Under the pieces are notes generated by a model, which was not told the origin of the DNA, searched no databases, and was given only the letters and a program-made list of their open reading frames with translations. A DNA stretch of 36,547 bases from Chara braunii. Taxonomy: Eukaryota > Streptophyta > Charophyceae > Charales > Characeae. The translations under genes and the position numbers were made by a program. Each line of letters opens with the position of its first letter. Positions within the stretch are counted from its first letter, which is position 1. The stretch spans positions 823,592 to 860,138 of the forward strand of contig BFEA01000570.1 in NCBI GenBank assembly GCA_003427395.1. Direction: 5' to 3'. Shown in pieces: positions 19,672-28,229 of the stretch.

Positions 19672-20072
19672 AGTAAAATGCACTTTCTTCCCTCATACTG
19701 AGGTTGGGCCTCACATAGAGTTCAAGCGAAAGCCAAACTCTTAGACTACGAACCCAAGGTCGGTTACAGGGTGCAAACGAGATGATGGACTACCCAACTT
19801 GCGGTCAAAAGTAAATGGAACTCAGAGAAATCGTCCACGGGCGATAACATGAAAGAGGTCCTTTCATCTGATCTTAAACCACCAGTACTTCGCCCAACTA
19901 TTGAAGTCGAGTCTGAACATGCCCTGCGCGCCGATTTTTACCGAGCTTGCAGGGGGCGGGAACAAATATGGGACAATTGTTGCTTGACACAAATACCGCC
20001 CCTTATGCTGGACCTGCTGCCAACAGCTGGAACGTGAAGAGGCCATCGTTTTCTTGTTTCCACATATGCACG

Positions 20073-20074
<2 letters not shown>
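19672..20074. other. Unassigned, no gene seen
   Basis: It is unique-looking sequence between the candidate transposon and the GT microsatellite. Confidence 0.35.
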
Positions 20075-20147
<73 letters not shown>

Positions 20148-20159
20148 GTGTGCGTGTGT
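20075..20159. repeat. (TG)n microsatellite
   Basis: About 42 TG units with two GC interruptions near the 3' end. Confidence 0.98.
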
Positions 20160-20343
20160 ATGTACCGTATTGTACACATAACATATATGTTATGACTCTG
20201 TAACTTAACGGCCCGGTAGGCTATCACAAGTTTTTCCGCTGCAACCCAAGGAAAACAAATGGACGTACATCCTATTTACGAAACCCGCTTTTCGTACAGA
20301 ACAATTGAAGAGAAAAACATATCATTCGACTTTAAAAGGGAAT

Positions 20344-20349
20344 TTTATT
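20344..20349 (-). promoter_or_regulatory. Candidate polyadenylation signal AATAAA
   Basis: AATAAA on the minus strand lies about 200 bases past the TAG stop of the small minus-strand frame (20550) and is followed by T-rich sequence. It fits as a 3' end signal for that frame, but hexamers occur by chance in A/T-rich DNA. Confidence 0.4.
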
Positions 20350-20549
20350 GTGCAAACAAATCGCAGAGAAAGAAAGGCACATGAAGATTATACAATTCAT
20401 GATAAATCATCAAGTACACATAATTAGAACTCCTTGGTAGAAATTCACAAAGATCCTAAACAATGTTATATACATGTCGCCTGATGAAGTCAAGACCAGT
20501 TGTTATGTGGGTGGACCAGTTTTCTCGTGAACCGTGATATCAATCGGAT

Positions 20550-20750
20550 CTACATGTTGCTTTCCTCTAACAACCTTACTACGAACTGTCCCACCAGCTT
20601 TCGTAGTTCTCCTACCAATACGCGGTTAACAACAGGACACCCCCGAATAGGCAATCTACCGCAGCCCTTATCCGGCCCCGAAACAGCGAGAAGGGCAATC
20701 AACATCGCAAGATAAGCAGTAATCATGCACAAAGCTACATCGAAATTCAT
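20550..20750 (-). CDS. Candidate small secreted or membrane peptide, 66 codons
   Basis: I do not recognise this family. The ATG at 20750 is chosen because the next 25 residues form a hydrophobic run (MNFDVALCMITAYLAMLIAL then LAVSG) resembling a signal peptide or single membrane segment. About 41 residues follow, with a Cys pair in KGCGRLPIRGC and a basic-acidic tail ending LLEESNM. An upstream AG (ATATTAGCAGG near 20790) could be a splice acceptor placing the ATG in a later exon. Stop TAG, about 200 bases of A/T-rich 3' sequence and an AATAAA follow in order. It may instead be the last exon of a larger minus-strand gene that includes the frames at 21.6-22.4 kb, or chance. Confidence 0.35.
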   Translation of the reverse strand: MNFDVALCMITAYLAMLIALLAVSGPDKGCGRLPIRGCPVVNRVLVGELRKLVGQFVVRLLEESNM

Positions 20751-21235
20751 GCTGCCTGATCGAAAAATGAACTGCCCTCGCAGAAGCCTGCTAATATACA
20801 CAATAAGCTAACAAAATATAAAAACTAAAAAATACTTTGTGACCATGCTCATATAGTTAGATCGTGGTACATCTGCAGGACCGTATACACCAGCGGTCAG
20901 CTCCAATTGCATGTGCTTGATAGGAAAGACTGTGCTACCTCATGCTTACTCCCGAAGACTCTGTGACTCGTAAATCGGAGGAAACAAAAAGGCTCTCCCG
21001 TATTCATCTATGTATACGCACAATCATGTCCACCTTCGATTAGCATGCTTCTCTCCCCTTCTATTCCAATCACCTTTCCCACCTTCACTTATAATCCTCC
21101 GTTGCTTAGTCTGCAGGCCTCGAGCCATCATTAAGTACATGAGCTGGATCCGAAGAACCCAACTCGTCAAGAGAAAAAGTAAGCTACGATCCATCCACTC
21201 CTTTATTTAAAGTACGGTAGTACACGCATCGAAAG
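20751..21235. other. Unassigned; possible intron or upstream exon on minus strand
   Basis: On the minus strand near 20830-20910 a short frame reads MQLELTAGVYGPADVPRS, which looks protein-like but has no proven splice sites. Nothing else is seen. Confidence 0.25.
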
Positions 21236-21510
21236 TTGTGCGTCCAAGCAGACCAAAAACTCTATGCAAGTACAGTCATGCCCACATCATCCTTCCCCCT
21301 CCACTACTATGCATCCAAATCCCTCCCCTCCGATCCCTCATTTTCGTCGATCTGGAGACCCCGCCTCGAAAGTCGCGCGTCCAAGCGGATTATTCCCTCC
21401 ATACTTCTATGTGAGTACAATCATGCCATTCTTCCCCCCACTACTGTGTATCCAAATCCCTCCCCTCTGATCCCTTGCTTCCGCTAATCTGCAGACCCCA
21501 CTTCGACCAA
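21236..21510. repeat. Diverged tandem duplication, period 137-147 bp
   Basis: CGTCCAAGC at 21241 and 21388, GTACAATCATGCC-type strings, and ATCCAAATCCCTCCCCTC at about 21312 and 21449 recur in order. The copies are pyrimidine-rich and differ by indels. Confidence 0.7.
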
Positions 21511-21603
21511 GTTTGTCACTACCTCGGGATCGCCGACCAAACAAGACAACCTCATAATTGCTAGAGAATGGGGGGTTTGTGCCTACAAACGACCAAGGAA
21601 GTA

Positions 21604-22396
21604 TCAAAAGAGGAAGAGCGTTATACATGTGGGGAATCGGCAAAGGTGAAGGACGATGATCCACTCAAAAACCTCCTGGTGTCTCCGCCATAAGTTGGGC
21701 ACTCTCGTACAACCAGGAAAATGCAGAAGAGGAGGTGGCGTCTCCCTAAAGCGCTTTTCGTCGCCGCGCCACACGGGCAGCTCATCAGAGGGAACCTGCA
21801 CAAACAACAATCAAGCCATACACAACCATTACCATGGGAAGTAGGGGAAGGAGGATAATACCACTTAATCCTCCGGATCTGGCAGTCCTTCCATGCCAAA
21901 AGGCAACTTGACATCTTCAATGGCGCCGTGCGTAGCTCCGAACACAGTCGAGACCGAGTAGCGCAGTACCAATCACCTTTGCCAAGTGCAGTAGTTTGAG
22001 GATTACTTTGTCCGTCATCGATCTTACATATAGTCAGTCCGCGTACGACCTTCGTCATCAGTCCCTCAGCCTCCACTTCGGTCCAACCAGGCCGGATTGT
22101 CGGCCTGTAGTTTCAACCGCCCGATCCAAGATCACAATCCAAGGATCTCGTAGCGGTGCGATGCTTCGGACCTGCTTACTGAAAAGCCTCGCATATGCCA
22201 TTCCAAAATATGCCACTTTGTCCCCGTGTGCCTCGCCCCCATACACCAACAAACCTCTTAATTCATGCCTTGTTCCTCGTATTATCTTTGAAGGGGCCTT
22301 CCAAACCCTATTGAAACTGTAATTCCGCACGCATAGGCCAGAACATGGTAGGCTCTGCTCCGTGATTAGCGTGAAAAAAAGGGGGCCTGCTTTCAT
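21604..22396 (-). CDS. Protein-like minus-strand frames, possible multi-exon gene
   Basis: I do not recognise the product. Three minus-strand stretches have balanced, protein-like composition in different frames. One at 22.4-22.06 kb contains RGTRHELRGLLVYGGEAHGD and DPWIVILDRAVETTG. One near 21.97-21.87 kb contains GATHGAIEDVKLPFGMEGLP. One starting at 21795 reads VPSDELPVWRGDEKRF. The last follows TTGTTTGTGCAG, a textbook splice acceptor, and a GTAAGAT donor-like string occurs near 22023. This pattern suits exons with short introns, or a decayed element gene. Frame changes without matched donors keep confidence low. Confidence 0.3.
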
Positions 22397-22469
22397 TAAC
22401 GGACCTCAAAGCCGGTTGAAACTCCTGGGGCGGAAGACGCCTTGGGAGGACAAAAATGATTGTTGGGCT

Positions 22470-22580
22470 GCACGAGACAGGAAAATACAGAGAAAAACAG
22501 GAAAAAGGAAAAAAGGAAAAGAAGGAAAAAGAGAAAAAAGGAAAAAAAGAAAGAAAGAAAGAAAAACAAGAGGGTAATGG
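22470..22580. repeat. A/G-rich low-complexity sequence
   Basis: GGAAAAAGGAAAAAAGG-type sequence runs up to the adapter. The frame through it encodes Lys/Glu/Arg-rich peptide and is not a gene. Confidence 0.9.
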
Positions 22581-22618
22581 CTGTCTCTTATACACATCTA
22601 GATGTGTATAAGAGACAG
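22581..22618. other. Nextera mate-pair junction adapter (contaminant)
   Basis: CTGTCTCTTATACACATCT at 22581-22599 is followed immediately by its reverse complement AGATGTGTATAAGAGACAG at 22600-22618. This is the Tn5 mosaic-end dimer made at the circularisation junction of Nextera mate-pair libraries. It is not genomic. Translation across it gives VSYTHLDVYKRQ, a peptide signature I recall from contaminated predicted proteins. Confidence 0.98.
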
Positions 22619-22713
22619 CACACACACAGATTAGGTGCAATACAGGCACGTGTCAGGTGCACCAGTAGGAACTGTTTGGCCGCTTCTGACAGTCAGAAGC
22701 TGGCAGGAAGCAG
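22619..22713 (+). repeat. 95-bp exact copy of 3783-3877, artefactual
   Basis: The bases after the adapter are identical to 3783-3877, including the end of the CA microsatellite. As this sits against a mate-pair junction it is best read as the other end of a circularised fragment, wrongly built into the scaffold. A single N at 22714 follows. Confidence 0.9.
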
Positions 22714-22714
22714 N

Positions 22715-22780
<66 letters not shown>
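22715..22780. repeat. (AG)n run after an N
   Basis: 33 AG units follow the N at 22714. The 3697-3740 locus has (CT)n on the opposite strand sense, so this may be misplaced sequence used to close a gap. Confidence 0.9.
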
Positions 22781-22784
<4 letters not shown>

Positions 22785-22840
22785 GGAGTGGCTGCCATGT
22801 GAGTAGCCATAAAGGTGCGCTGAAAACATGCACCCTACCG

Positions 22841-22930
22841 GTAGGGGCATATGAAACTTTTGGTGCTGGTACTCAACAGCTATCCAGTAGGGGCATGCTG
22901 CAAATTTGGAATGGGTACCGGTAGGGGCAT
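22841..22930. repeat. Short tandem repeat, GTAGGGGCAT core
   Basis: GTAGGGGCAT occurs at 22841, 22887 and 22921 in otherwise diverged units of 46 and 34 bp. Confidence 0.6.
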
Positions 22931-23284
22931 AGCAAAATATTTGAGGCCCAGCTGACGGCGGGTTTTTATGGGAAATTTGAATCGTGGTCAGTGGGCCGTC
23001 AGAGGGGCGCAACGCAAAATAATGGGAGTTACAGGGGTGCCAGACAAAATTTCCCTTTCTCTTTTTCCCCTCATTGCCTTCAGCATCGGCACATTTCCAC
23101 ATAGCACATCACCAGGACATCTTGCAGTGCATTTGCCCCGTTTCCGTGGGCCCATGGGCGCCCTCCTCCAGTGCACTGCCGGGCCTTCCCCGAACCCCGA
23201 AAACTGCGGCGCGTTAGTGTGGAAGGCCCGTGGCCCATGTATGGGCCAAGTACTGGTGGTTTAACAGACTGTGCGAATCCATTC

Positions 23285-23853
23285 AGAAAATCCCCTCTGG
23301 CTCGCCTCTCTTGGTTGCAGTCCCACAGAGCAATCCCAACGGTGGCGTGGCTGGAGGAAAAGAGGATGCCTGTGGAAGGAAAGTGTGCAAGATGTAACAA
23401 AGAACAGGAGACTGCGGCGCACCTGTGGTGGGGCTGTATCGAGTCTCAGAGGATTTGGATTTGGTGGAGCGGTCACTGGTCCAAATTCTCCAAATGCAAG
23501 ATTAATTGGGAGGAGCGATTCGTCATGGATGGCATCCCACCACCGAAAATTCATACAGAAAAGGATGGAGGTACCTGGCCCTGGCTACAAGGGCAGCCAT
23601 CATGGATGTTATCTGGAAGCTAAGAAATGATAGACTTTTCAAGAGGAAATTTTACCGGACGCAACAACTCTCCAGCGGATACTGGACCACATCAGAATGA
23701 CGATCTTGGTAGACTGGACAAGGAGAAAACAGAGGAATTCTAGATACAAATGGTTTTTCAGCACTTGGGGCATAGAAGGTCGATTGGCGAGTAGAAATTC
23801 TGATGGGGGAACATCGCTCACCCCATGGCTGTTGGGCCCCAGACCGCCGTGAG
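23285..23853 (+). pseudogene. LINE ORF2 C-terminal fragment with zf-RVT zinc knuckle
   Basis: The reading SPLARLSWLQSHRAIPTVAW leads into KCARCNKEQETAAHLWWGC (Cys-x2-Cys-x9-His-x4-Cys, about 23384-23440) and IWIWWSGHWSKF, the zf-RVT-type knuckle found after reverse transcriptase in many plant LINEs. A frame change near 23540-23565 leads to RYLALATRAAIMDVIWKLRN, and another near 23640 to LPDATTLQRILDHIRMTILV, ending at TGA near 23853. No reverse transcriptase core remains. The sequence differs clearly from the 29-36 kb LINE, so it is a separate family. Confidence 0.8.
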
Positions 23854-24103
23854 CAACTCAAGGAATAAGCTGCCGCCTTGTCTTCTCAATCTAGGCCCAA
23901 GTCCATGACCATCTAGATCCAGTCAGAACTCGAGGAAAACCTATATCTGTTAATTTTTGTCCAAATCAGGTTTCTTCTCTTTGAACACACAGGTCTCTTA
24001 TAGGAGAGAATTAAAGGCTACATTTTCAATATAGATCTGGCGTCCATCAAGGGCGAAGAGGCCAGAAGCTGTACATTCTTTGATATCAACATCTATTATT
24101 TTA

Positions 24104-24176
24104 TGGGGCGCTGGACCCGGTTTCCAGCTTGTGCAGCTCCCCACAAATGGACTGGAGCCATCAGACGGAAGACACT
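24104..24176 (+). mobile_element. Retroposon tail module, left half of a split copy
   Basis: GGGGCGCTGGACCCGGTTTC, CAGCTTGTGCAGC and CCCCACAAATGGA match the 36404-36547 copy. The module is cut at the ACT target site of the next element and continues at 25340 to the poly(A). Confidence 0.8.
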
Positions 24177-25339
24177 GGGTCTTGCTGCACGACTCTCCAC
24201 TCTCCGAAGTCGGAGAGTTTTTCGCCGCTGCACTAACTATCCAGAAAACCCCTGGAAACTAACTCGGATAGGGGCCTCGCCACAGTACTTCCTACTTGGC
24301 CATTTTCGGGAGTGCAGCGTCACCACACCAGCTCCCGAGTTCAACCTGTCAGATTTTTTTTATTTTTTATTTTTTTTTAATAAATTGCTCCAATCTATTC
24401 GTGGGGAGCATCACGTACTGGGAACCGGGCCCAGCGTCCCTTATAATGGGAATACATTGATGATTGACAATTGATGAAAATTTGGGATGATTGAGGATCA
24501 TTTTGGATGATTTAGGATGTCAGAGTGGGTGATTGAGGTCATGAAATAGAGCTAGATGATGACTAATCAGAAAGATTGTCTACTCAGCACTGAATTACTA
24601 TGCCATCCCTAATTTCCTGTATCCATTCCAAACAACCAATCACAACGGAGGCCGTGCTGTGCACCAATCAGGCCTCTTTTTTTGGGAGCTGCCAGAAATG
24701 TGGTCCCCAGAGCACTCCCGAAATTGATTGAGCCTCCCGCCTGTAAAAGGCCATTTTCGGGAGACCTCTTGCGGAGGCCTGTGTTTCGACCGGAGAATTC
24801 GTTCGTAGACAAGCATTCTCCTCACAGTTTTTGTCACCACATGCTGGACAGTGCTGGACAGGCTCTGTCTGAAATGCGCCTCCTGGCCTCCAAATCGGAG
24901 AGCGCCCCAAGTCGGGAGTGCAATGTGGCGAAGCGCACTCCCGAATGGTTTTTCGCATCTTCTGACGTTCAGCAGTACTCCCAATTGATTTCTCGAAGTC
25001 GGGAGTAGTATGGCCAGGCCCTAGCTGTCTGAAACCACCTTCCAAGTGCACTGGCCAAAAACGGAGAGTGCCCAGCCTGCAACCTCCGTTTTTCGGGTAG
25101 ACCTCCACCGGAGTCTCCAAGTTGCTCCGAATTCGGAGAGTGTGCGTGGAGTCTGGGCGGACAAATGCAGATCACACTGTGTCCTTAAGTGTTGTCACCA
25201 TGTCTGGTAGTGCTCTCGCCAATTGGAGTCTCGGAGAGTAGAGTGCAGCGGTGAAGCAAAATCGCTATTTCGGAGAGCTTTTCAGCTCTCTGCACACTCT
25301 CCAATTTTCCGGAGAGTGGAGCGTAGTGCAGCGAGACCC
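24177..25339. mobile_element. DNA transposon, GGGTCT termini, CGGAGAGT motif array
   Basis: The left end GGGTCTTGCTGCAC then CTCCACTCTCCG is inverted at the right end, which on the minus strand reads GGGTCTCGCTGCAC then CTCCACTCTCCG. ACT flanks both sides (24174-24176 and 25340-25342), a 3-bp target duplication. Inside are at least 15 copies of CGGAGAGT, CGGGAGT or their complements, in both orientations, the pattern expected for subterminal transposase-binding sites. No transposase frame is present, so it is non-autonomous. Termini and duplication size match the 1601-1725 and 25636-26037 MITEs. Confidence 0.75.
24354..24445 (-). mobile_element. Retroposon tail module nested in the DNA transposon
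   Basis: A T-rich run (24354-24380) followed by TCGTGGGGAGCATC and GGGCCCAGCGTCCCTTATAA is a minus-strand module with its middle deleted. TGTCAGA at 24347-24353 and at 24518-24524 could be the target duplication, which would make the insert 24354-24517. It lies inside the 24177-25339 element, a third nesting level. Confidence 0.6.
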
Positions 25340-25342
25340 ACT

Positions 25343-25405
25343 AGCTGTGGATGCTCATATCACCACAGCTAGTGAGGACCATGATGTTCCAAAAAAAAAA
25401 AAAAA
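25343..25405 (+). mobile_element. Retroposon tail module, right half with poly(A)
   Basis: AGCTGTGGATGCTCATATCA, then CACAGCTAGTGAGGACC and GATGTTCC before 15 A, parallels the end of the 36404-36547 copy. It is the continuation of 24104-24176. Confidence 0.75.
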
Positions 25406-25635
25406 CAGTCCCTGTCCATTTCGATGTCAACGACAAAGCTTGTGAATTCACCGAAAAAAAAACAAACAAACAAAGCTTGTGGACAGGGATAGCGCGGGGA
25501 TATCCGACTTATGTCCCTCGCTCCCCTACTCGCCAAGTGTGGGAAATGGAGAGTGGGACTAGCTCCATTACACAGCATTCTAACTGTATCTTGACAGAAG
25601 TTAGGTCCGTATACAGATATTCTTCTCTCATCTAT

Positions 25636-26037
25636 GGGCCTAGTTGCACTACTCCCCATCCACCACAATTCGTGGTGGACGAGTGGAAAGTGAAAAAAAT
25701 CAGAATCGTTTTGAACTGGAGGCCTGGTTGCACTTACTCTCCACTATATTTCTTCTACAGAAAAGTTAAAAAAATTGTCTACCTGATCTCCACTGGTGAA
25801 GCCGTGCACTCTCAGAAAGTTGTTTGTGGAGAGGTCCAAGGACCACCCTCCATAAACCGCGTGCACAGGTGGGGAAACCGAAAACACTCGCCACCTTCTG
25901 TCGACGGTGTGGCAAGCAGTCTGACGACGGTGTGGCAAGCAGTCTGACATATTTTTCATTCGCCAAGTTTGGTGAGTAAGTGCAATCAGGTGCCTACTCA
26001 CCAAACTTGGCGTATGGAGAGTAGTGCAACCAGGCCT
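25636..26037. mobile_element. MITE, GGGCCT family, 402 bp, TAT target duplication
   Basis: The left end is GGGCCTAGTTGCACTACTCC. The right end on the minus strand is AGGCCTGGTTGCACTACTCT. TAT flanks both (25633-25635 and 26038-26040). A second left-type terminus (GGCCTGGTTGCACTTACTC) sits inside near 25727, and a perfect 18-bp stem lies near the right end. A 23-bp tandem duplication (CGACGGTGTGGCAAGCAGTC) occurs at 25902 and 25925. There is no coding capacity. Confidence 0.75.
25961..26012. other. Perfect 18-bp stem hairpin inside the MITE
   Basis: CGCCAAGTTTGGTGAGTA (25961-25978) pairs exactly with TACTCACCAAACTTGGCG (25995-26012) around a 16-base loop. A partial copy of the arm (CGCCAAGTGTGGG) occurs at 25531. 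Confidence 0.9.
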
Positions 26038-26052
26038 TATCTCATCGTCTTG

Positions 26053-26160
26053 CCAGTACTCATCTATCTCATCCTCTCGCTAATCTATGTATAGTATGGG
26101 AGAACACCAACGAACCGGGATATCTCCCCAGCCCACGGGATAGGTTGGCACCACAGCTGT
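26053..26160 (+). repeat. Dispersed repeat D, copy 1
   Basis: CATCTATCTCATCCTCTCGC through GAGAACACCAAC matches, in reverse complement, 10.99-11.06 kb. The following block CTCCCCAGCCCACGG then GTTGGCACCACAGCTGTG recurs at 26388-26436. Confidence 0.7.
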
Positions 26161-26161
26161 G

Positions 26162-26293
26162 TTTTTTTTTTTTTTTTCAAACAAACAACTTGAGAGGATG
26201 CTAAGGGTGCTGGTAAGAGCAGACACCACTAGCATTTCCCAGGAGGCTCCATCTATTGGTGGGGAGCAGCACCTGCTGGAAAGCGGGTCCAGC
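26162..26293 (-). mobile_element. Poly(A) retroposon tail module, minus strand
   Basis: A T run (26162-26176) precedes GCTAAGGGTGCTGGTAAGAG, CAGACACC, TCTATTGGTGGGGAGCAGC and CTGCTGGAAAGCGGGTCCAG, the reverse complement of the 36404-36547 module. It separates two copies of repeat D. Confidence 0.8.
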
Positions 26294-26349
26294 TGTGTTG
26301 TAATGACAGGCAGTAGAAGGCCTCATCTGCCAACGTGGAATTTGGCAGG

Positions 26350-26436
26350 TTAGTATAGTACGTATAGTACGGGGGGGACCACCAACTAATCCGGATCTCT
26401 CCCCAGCCCACGGGGTAGGTTGGCACCACAGCTGTG
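26350..26436 (+). repeat. Dispersed repeat D, copy 2
   Basis: GTATAGTACG then CTCCCCAGCCCACGGGGTAG then GGCACCACAGCTGTGG repeats 26086-26160 with several differences, so it is an old duplication and not a target-site duplication. Confidence 0.7.
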
Positions 26437-26734
26437 GTTTGGTTTTAGTGGTTCTCTCACGCTCGGTGAGTAGCGGACGGAGGCCCTATGGGGGGTCCTA
26501 TGGACCCCCCATCCCGTGCGTCGACGAGCCCCTGACAGCGCGACGACTGTGTGCCTGCGAAACCGAAACCGCTTTGTCATCCCGTTTTCTGCCTTCGGGC
26601 CTCTACATAGTTGCACAACTCACCATGGACCAAGATTGTGAAGGCATCTAGACATATTCCTGTCCTGATGCATTCACAATCTTTTGTCCTGATGCCTTCG
26701 GGTCTCTAGTAGGCCTTCTCCGACGCTCGAGTCT
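26437..26734. other. Unassigned; duplicated GATGCATTCACAATCTT-like segment
   Basis: A palindromic GGGGGTCC and GGACCCCC pair lies at about 26488-26506. Near 26630-26700 ATTGTGAAGGCATC and GATGCATTCACAAT are inverted, and CTGATGC(A/C)TTC occurs twice. No gene is seen. Confidence 0.4.
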
Positions 26735-27176
26735 TTGGGCCTCGCTGATCTTCTCTCCACATGCACAAAAGACAAATAAAATAATATGGCGATGTACCTT
26801 TCTTTTTTTTTTTTTCTTTTTTTTTTTTGAACGTCGACGGCTGGAGGTAAAGGGGGTGCTGATAAGAGCAGACACTCCCTCTACCTACCCACCCTTGGAT
26901 GGCTCCGTTCCATTGGTGGGGAGCTGCACCTGCTGGAAACCGGGTCCAGCGTCCCTTAACATCATATACCGGAGTCAGATTCCCGTGAGTTACATGCGTT
27001 GAGTACCAAACACGAAGTTATGACATATGTTAGCGGGTCATGGTATTCCTATTTAGCCATCAGTTGTCACCACCCCCGTAGCTGCCAAACAAAACTATAC
27101 AAAACAAAGGACTGTCAAGGCAGGGTCTTTGTACCTTTCGACGTTCTAGCAGAACATTTATTTGCATTTTGTGCAT
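26735..27176 (+). mobile_element. GGGCCT-family MITE, interrupted
   Basis: GGGCCTCGCTGATC begins at about 26735, followed by the family core ACATGCACAAAAGACAAA and ATGGCGATGTACC. The core is cut by a retroposon (26803-27130) and resumes at 27131 with GTACCTTTCGACGTTCTAGC and TTTTGTGCATC. A family-1 SINE begins at 27177 and the right terminus is not seen. Confidence 0.6.
26803..27130 (-). mobile_element. Poly(A) retroposon, 328 bp, 9-bp target duplication
   Basis: GTACCTTTC occurs at 26794-26802 and 27131-27139, directly flanking the insert. On the minus strand the insert starts AAAGACCCTGCCTTGAC, contains TGGCTAAATAGG, a possible polymerase III A-box, continues into the tail module GGGACGCTGGACCCGGTTTC and CAGCAGGTGCAGC, and ends in an A-rich tail (the T run at 26803-26828). 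It is the best delimited copy of the module and shows that mobile units carrying it can be short. Confidence 0.8.
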
Positions 27177-27380
27177 CAGTTGATGTGGCTCAGTGGTTAG
27201 AGCACCGGTTGGAAATGCGCATTGTGGTATGAGGTTGCGGGTTCAAATCCACAGCCTCACGCATGGACACCGGCAGGGCGTTAGAATGACGCACGGCTGG
27301 ACACACACCCCCTTGGGATGACGCAGGTTAGCTATTACAGACACTGCCTGCGCACCGCTTGGGGGTGTTGATCTTGGGGG
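27177..27380 (+). mobile_element. tRNA-derived SINE, family 1, copy B (short form)
   Basis: TGGCTCAGTGGTTAGAGCAC (27186-27205) is an A-box region and GGTTCAAATCC (27240-27250) a good B-box. The body CGCATGGACACCGGCAGG, TGACGCACGGCT and CCTGCGCACC follows copy A in order but lacks about 250 bp. Isolated from context the head could be mistaken for a tRNA gene. The shared non-tRNA body argues for a SINE. Confidence 0.75.
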
Positions 27381-28229
27381 TTCTGTTGATCTCCCCAGTC
27401 TGACATATCACACGTTCATGCCATTTCCAGCTTACCCCGTTCTCTCTTCGATATTCACACATGATGCTGCCTATACATCTCGATACATTGATTCACAGAG
27501 CACACACAGCCTTCGGGCATATACATAGCTTGCGAGTTATACATGGCCTACCGGCTACATACTCAAGTTTCCACACGTAGTGCAGTCTGTACATCTTCAT
27601 ACATCGATACATCAAACAACTATCAGACTGGGGGGGTCTAGTCACTGGGTGGGGTCTAGTATCTGCGGTAGAGACAGGTTTGGGCCACCGGAGTTCCTAC
27701 TGATATTCGGGTAGAACTGCCTAGTGGCTATATATAAGGCTTAGACCCTGGGGTAAGGGTAGGGGTATAAGTCACTCAGGCCAGTCCGAGTTCCGCCTGG
27801 CCTTGGGTAAGCTAGGAGAAGGACGGTAAGACTGTCTCATTGGGTGCTACCCTGTCTGAAACCTAGGGCCCAGAGTCTCTTGGGGCCTGTAGTAGATTGT
27901 CTGGGCCTGGTGTCCGAAGTTCCCGTTCGACAAGGCTCGTCCGATTCCGCTTCCACCAGGGCTGGGCAACTTATCAGCCCTGGTGCCTATCACTGCTGTT
28001 CGGTCCAAGTTACCTGCCCATTGGTAGGGTAATGGTCCTGAGTGCCAGTCACACTGAGGTAGGATAGTGGGATAAGGGGGTGCGCTAGGAGGTATTGATT
28101 CCAGGACACCCACGGCCTACTGCTCCAGGTGATCACTGTGTACTCAGTGACTGGCCTCTACAACACACACACAAAAAAAAACAAAAAAAAAGAGAGTAGT
28201 GCATAGTGCAGCGAGGCCCCACGCCCTTC
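27381..28229. other. Unassigned, with a strong hairpin at 27954-27985
   Basis: CACCAGGGCTG and CAGCCCTGGTG form a perfect 11-bp stem with a 10-base loop. CATCTCGATACATTGAT and CATCTTCATACATCGAT near 27475 and 27590 suggest an old duplication. GAGAGTAGTGCATAGTGCAG then CGAGGCCC at 28192-28219 resembles a GGGCCT-family right terminus without an identified left partner. No gene is seen. Confidence 0.45.

Larger units (their letters stand above)
23285..25405 (+). mobile_element. 5'-truncated LINE with poly(A) tail, split by a DNA transposon
   Basis: A decayed LINE ORF2 3' end (23285-23853) is followed by 250 bp, then the retroposon tail module from 24104. The tail module is interrupted at 24176 by a DNA transposon, resumes at 25340 and ends in 15 A (25391-25405). 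Removing the insertion and one ACT restores a module that aligns with 36404-36547 block by block, so the outer unit is probably one retroelement. Confidence 0.6.

Noticed and set aside
22460-22924. 154-codon frame crossing 22.58 kb
   Set aside because: It passes through the sequencing adapter and an N, so the protein is an artefact.
26086-26436. Repeat D copies as a target-site duplication of the retroposon between them
   Set aside because: The copies exceed 50 bp and differ at many positions, unlike retroposon target duplications.
27177-27255. Functional tRNA gene
   Set aside because: A- and B-boxes are good, but I could not form a clean acceptor stem, and the flanking body is shared with the copy at 8.67 kb, which indicates a SINE.
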